Shown here: positions 60,892 through 64,000 of the stretch, piece by piece | How positions within the stretch are numbered: position 1 is the stretch's first letter | Layout: every line of letters starts with the position of its first letter | From: Streptomyces nitrosporeus | Lineage (GTDB): Bacteria > Actinomycetota > Actinomycetes > Streptomycetales > Streptomycetaceae | Assembly: GCF_008704555.1 (NCBI RefSeq) | Contig: NZ_CP023702.1 | Span: forward strand, 62,001-126,000 | DNA: 64,000 bases | Direction of reading: 5' to 3' | Notes under the pieces: generated by a model | Told to the model about the DNA's origin: nothing | Database searches by the model: none | What the model saw: only the letters and a program-made list of their open reading frames with translations | Made by a program: the position numbers and the translations under genes

Positions 60892-61545
60892 GTGAACCGC
60901 ATACCCGCAGCTCTGACCCGCGTGGTCGCGCTGGGCTCCGCCGTACTGGCGACGTCGCTCGTCGGCGTCATCCAGGCACCGGCGGCCTCCGCACACGGCA
61001 CCGTCATCACCCCCGAGACCCGCAACTACGGCTGCCTGCAGCGCTGGGGCTACGCCGAGCCCAGCGAGTCCCAGGACCCCATGTGCTACCGGACCTACCA
61101 CGAGAACGCGAACGCCATCGGCGCGTGGAAGGCCGTCTACGCCAACAACACCGGCGACGACTACAAGCAGGTCATCCCCAACGGCCAGATCTGCAGCGCC
61201 GGCGGCCAGGGCGAGACGAACTACCGGCCCCTCGACCGTCCGGGCCCGTGGAAGATGACCGACATCGGCTCCGACTTCACCGTCGACCTCTACGACGAGG
61301 CCCGGCACGGCGCGGACTGGCTCGAGGTCTATGTCACCAAGCAGGGCTTCAACCCCGAGTACCAGCTGATCGGGTGGGACGACCTCGAACTGGTGAAGAA
61401 GACCGGCAGCTATCCCTACCAGGCGCACTACGTCACCGACGTCAGCACCTCCGGCTACAGCGGACGCCACGTCGTGGTGACCGTGTGGAAGGCATCGCAC
61501 ATGGACCAGAAGTACTTCCTGTGCAGCGACGTCAACTTCAGCTGA
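60892..61545 (+). CDS. Secreted AA10 lytic polysaccharide monooxygenase
   Basis: 217 residues from GTG 60892. Signal peptide cleaves after APAASA so that H35 becomes the mature N-terminus (HGTVITPETRNYGC), the copper-binding His1 of LPMOs. The second copper His is H139 in EARHGADWLEVYVTK. The single AA10 domain has no separate carbohydrate-binding module. It cuts crystalline chitin or cellulose oxidatively. Its own leader and a strong terminator show it is a separate unit. Confidence 0.92.
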   Translation: MNRIPAALTRVVALGSAVLATSLVGVIQAPAASAHGTVITPETRNYGCLQRWGYAEPSESQDPMCYRTYHENANAIGAWKAVYANNTGDDYKQVIPNGQICSAGGQGETNYRPLDRPGPWKMTDIGSDFTVDLYDEARHGADWLEVYVTKQGFNPEYQLIGWDDLELVKKTGSYPYQAHYVTDVSTSGYSGRHVVVTVWKASHMDQKYFLCSDVNFS

Positions 61546-61558
61546 CAGCTGGCTGACC

Positions 61559-61594
61559 GGGGCCCCGTGGGAGGCACTGCCTCCCACGGGGCCC
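61559..61594 (+). terminator. Strong terminator after the LPMO gene
   Basis: GGGGCCCCGTGGGAGG-CACTG-CCTCCCACGGGGCCC, a near-perfect 15-bp stem 14 bases past the stop, followed by TTCCCCTTCC. Confidence 0.88.
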
Positions 61595-61693
61595 TTCCCC
61601 TTCCGGACCCCGCAGGTCCGGGGCGGGGGCCGACCGCCCTCGTCAGGTGCCCAGCAGTCCGCACCCGTGACCGTTTCCAGCGGAGGACCGACG

Positions 61694-62212
61694 ATGACCA
61701 GCACTTCCCACCGCCGCCACCCCGCCGAAACCCCTGCCCCCACCGGCCAGGCGCCCGCTCCGCGGCCGAGCGCACGGCAGTCCCCGCGAAGCCGCCTCGC
61801 ACCCCGCGCGCACCGCAGCACGCGGGTCAGCCCCGCCGTTCCACGCGTCTGCATCGGTCTGATCTTCTGATGGTTCGGCATCCTGAAGTCCTTCCCCGGT
61901 GCGAGCGCGGCCGAGGGCTACGCCATCAGCGCCATGACCGAAATGGCCATGGGGCTCATCCCCGCCCCCGCCTGCCTGCTCGCGGTTCCGGAGACGGGCA
62001 TCGGACTCGCGCTCCTGGCCGGCTTCCTGCTCCGCCGGGCCCTGGCAGCGTTCTTCCTCCACATGGCCGGAGTCTTCCTCTTCCTGCTGGTCCTGCCGGA
62101 CACCGCCCGGCACACCGTGGCTGTTCCCGCCCTCGAAGGCCAGTACGTCATCAAGAACATCGTCCTGGTCGCCGCATGCCTTCACATCACCGCCGGCGGA
62201 CTCACCCCCTGA
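61694..62212 (+). pseudogene. DoxX-like membrane protein with in-frame TGA
   Basis: ATG 61694 behind GGAGG. The frame reads a basic N-terminus, then VCIGLIF-TGA-WFGILKSFPGAS, and goes on in the same frame through EMAMGLIPAPACLLAVPETG, FLLRRALAAFFLHMAGVFLF and to the stop at 62212. The interrupted motif is the first helix of the DoxX/DUF417-like family, where an aromatic residue stands at the TGA (61868-61870). It is a nonsense pseudogene, a sequencing error, or read-through. Confidence 0.7.
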
Positions 62213-62259
62213 CCGGCCCCTCCCTTTCCCGCCGAGCGCGACACGTACCAGGAGCACCC

Positions 62260-63564
62260 GTGGGCAGCACCATCACCCTGCACAACCTCGCCAAGACCTA
62301 CCCCAACGGGCAGAAGGCCGTGCGCCGGCTCTCCATGACCGTCGCGGACGGCGAGTTCCTCGTCCTGCTCGGCCCCTCCGGATGCGGCAAGTCCACCCTG
62401 CTGCGCATGATCGCCGGTCTGGAAACGATCAGCGGAGGCGAGCTGCACCTCGACGGAAAGATGGCCAACGACCTCCAGCCCAGCGAACGCGACATCGCGA
62501 TGATCTTCCAGAGCTTCGCGCTCTACCCCAGCATGACCACCGCGCAGAACATCGGGTTTCCCCTGGCGGTCCAGAAGCAGGACCACGACCGGGTGAACGC
62601 CCGTGTGCACTCCGTCGCCCAGACCCTGGGCATCAGCCACCTCCTGGACCAGATCCCCGGCCGGCTCTCCGGCGGTGAGCGCCAGCGCGTCGCCATGGGC
62701 CGCGCCGTGGTCCGGCGCCCCTCGGTCTTCCTGATGGACGAGCCGCTCTCAAGCCTCGACGCCCGGCTGCGCGCCCGCCTGCGCACCGAGATGCTCGCGA
62801 TCACCCGAAGTACCGGGGCCACGACCGTCTACGTCACCCACGACCAGGCCGAAGCCATGGCACTCGGCGACCGGGTCGCGGTCATGCGCGACGGAGTCCT
62901 CCAGCAGATCGACACCCCCCGCAGCCTCTACGCGCTGCCCGCCAACGCCTTCGTCGGCACCCCGAGGAACAACCTGCTGCACGGCACGGTGCACGCCCCC
63001 GTCGACGGCGTCATGGCACTCAGTTCCGGGGCCCAGAAGATCACTCTGTCCTACCCGCTCACCCATGACCACCAGATGCTCCGCGTCGTCCAGGGACAGC
63101 CGCTTCTCATCGGCCTGCGTCCCGAAGCCATCCGCATCGCCGATCGGACACACGCCACCGTCTTCGAGCGGGCCATGACCGGGATCGTCGAGCACACCGA
63201 GTTCCAAGGCCACGAAGCACTGCTCCACCTCTCACTCGGCGGGCAACGGGCCGACGTGCCGGATCAGCTCGCCGACCACGCCCCCCACGCCCCGGCTCGC
63301 AGAAGCGCCGCCGCCTTCGTGCGGCGCCTGCGCCACCGCACCGGACTCCTCGGCCGCCGCCTCCCCCACCCCGGAAACACACAGCCTCCGGCGCAGCCCC
63401 CTGCTCGCAAAGACATCGGAGAACTCGTCATACGCGACAGTCCGGGCGCCCGTCATCGGAGGGGCCAGCACATCCCCCTCCTCATCGACGTACGCAACCT
63501 GCTCGTCTTCGACGAACGCGGCGAACGCGTCAGCCCCGACCCCACCCGGGTACCGGATCTCTGA
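62260..63564 (+). CDS. MsiK/UgpC-type ABC sugar ATPase
   Basis: 434 residues from GTG 62260 (CAGGAG upstream). Walker A GPSGCGKST (38-46), signature RLSGGERQRVAMGRAV, Walker B VFLMDEPLSSLDARLR, His-switch VTHDQAEAMALGD, and a C-terminal TOBE region (LLIGLRPEAIRIADRTHATV). It would drive CUT1 importers such as the one encoded at 50911-54148, which lacks its own ATPase. The C-terminus carries an unusual Arg/Pro-rich insertion (about 345-395) before GQHIPLLIDVRNLLVFDERG, so it is longer than typical MsiK (about 375). Confidence 0.9.
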   Translation: MGSTITLHNLAKTYPNGQKAVRRLSMTVADGEFLVLLGPSGCGKSTLLRMIAGLETISGGELHLDGKMANDLQPSERDIAMIFQSFALYPSMTTAQNIGFPLAVQKQDHDRVNARVHSVAQTLGISHLLDQIPGRLSGGERQRVAMGRAVVRRPSVFLMDEPLSSLDARLRARLRTEMLAITRSTGATTVYVTHDQAEAMALGDRVAVMRDGVLQQIDTPRSLYALPANAFVGTPRNNLLHGTVHAPVDGVMALSSGAQKITLSYPLTHDHQMLRVVQGQPLLIGLRPEAIRIADRTHATVFERAMTGIVEHTEFQGHEALLHLSLGGQRADVPDQLADHAPHAPARRSAAAFVRRLRHRTGLLGRRLPHPGNTQPPAQPPARKDIGELVIRDSPGARHRRGQHIPLLIDVRNLLVFDERGERVSPDPTRVPDL

Positions 63565-64000
63565 CCCCAGCCGGAAACCGCACACTCCGGACGCGACCGG
63601 CCGCCCTGCCCACGCCGGGTGCGAGGTTCCGGTGAGTGTCACCAAGTGACGGTGCCAGGACATCGCAGGGCGGGCCGGACAGCGGCGCCGCTCGGGCGTA
63701 TGACGGCCGAGCGGTATCCAGCGGAGCGGGCCTCTGCCCCGGACAAGGCCCCAGCGGAGGGCTCGGATCGGTCGGGCGGGCGGGCAGGCGGGCAGGCGGG
63801 CGAAGTTCGATCGAAAATCGAAAGAGCGTCCGTCGGCCGTGGGGGACCTCTGGGACTTCTCCGGGACTTCCGGCCCCGTCAACCGGCACGAGCGCGAAGG
63901 AACCGAAAGGTCATTCGCACAGGTAAGCGGCCATCGCACGTTCATCGCAGCAGGCCACGGCGCTCGCTGGTCTCTTCCAGGGCATCTGACCAGCGGGTGC
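63565..64000. other. Gene-free right end of the window
   Basis: No supported gene. It contains a palindromic TTCGATCGAA next to AAATCGAAAG (63807-63826) and a CGGGCGGGCGGGCAGG short-repeat run (63774-63800). The minus-strand frames here overlap the ATPase tail antisense and look like shadows. A gene may start beyond the edge. Confidence 0.4.

Noticed and set aside
61868..61870. TGA as a selenocysteine codon
   Set aside because: The family has no selenoprotein members known to me, the position is in a membrane helix and no SECIS-like hairpin directly follows.
63774..63800. Short GGGCGGGCAGGC repeats as a CRISPR or regulatory array
   Set aside because: Units are only 4-8 bases with no spacers; simple-sequence GC bias explains them. 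No CRISPR array was seen anywhere in the window.

Overview
The window is high-GC DNA with many GTG starts, dense 4-base gene overlaps, B12 riboswitches, a mycothiol-type isomerase, an Sfp-type phosphopantetheinyl transferase and an AA10 polysaccharide monooxygenase. This is the picture of a Streptomyces (or close relative) chromosome, in an accessory zone rich in decayed genes and insertion sequences.

Left part (1-14346). After a partial DUF2243 membrane protein come a CrtI/retinol-saturase-like FAD enzyme, a scar of two gene fragments (HAD hydrolase, SulP STAS tail) and a ferric-reductase-like membrane protein. Two cobalamin riboswitches then precede two operons. The first encodes a PduX-like GHMP kinase, a cysteine-synthase-fold PLP enzyme, an ATP-grasp ligase, an MFS exporter and a methyltransferase. 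The second encodes a lipoprotein/FecCD/ATPase uptake system. Together they look like a B12-repressed pathway that makes, exports and retrieves a small amino-acid-derived compound, possibly a cobalt chelator.

Middle (14347-30400). DUF3592 protein, acyl-CoA ligase, then a three-gene nucleobase module (2OG-Fe oxygenase, amidohydrolase/deaminase, NCS2 permease). A graveyard follows: an isoaspartyl-methyltransferase-like tail, IS30 and IS5 tails. After an intact HxlR/aldo-keto reductase pair and an FAD-monooxygenase/MFS pair come an ABC ATPase fused by deletion to an FtsX-type permease tail, and a broken LuxR response regulator cut by an IS5-type element.

RiPP island (30433-35208). Five genes on the minus strand: a 23-residue peptide ending in Cys-Gly (too short for ordinary gene calling), a PqqD-like RRE fused to a haem-oxygenase-like diiron oxidase, an MFS exporter, an ornithine-cyclodeaminase-family NAD(P) enzyme and a 463-residue protein of unknown family. 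The last four overlap by 4 bases each. A GC-rich hairpin lies between peptide and enzymes. The island is bounded by a truncated SDR gene on one side and the IS on the other. This is the best candidate for an undescribed system.

Right-middle (35369-50800). Cupin, zinc alcohol dehydrogenase and divergent XRE regulator with a perfect palindrome between them; pirin; TPR; phosphopantetheinyl transferase and metallophosphoesterase; CGNR regulator divergent from AzlCD. Next is a block of small SUKH/immunity-like genes embedded in two abutting IS5-family elements that carry passenger genes, one of them also invaded by an IS110 element with a probable bridge-RNA region.

Right part (50911-63564). An alpha-1,6-glucan utilisation locus: ROK regulator, GH13 alpha-glucosidase, sugar-binding lipoprotein, two permeases, divergently a secreted GH49 dextranase with a ricin-type lectin domain, then DoxX, a secreted AA10 LPMO, a DoxX pseudogene with an in-frame TGA, and an MsiK-like ATPase that could energise the importer.
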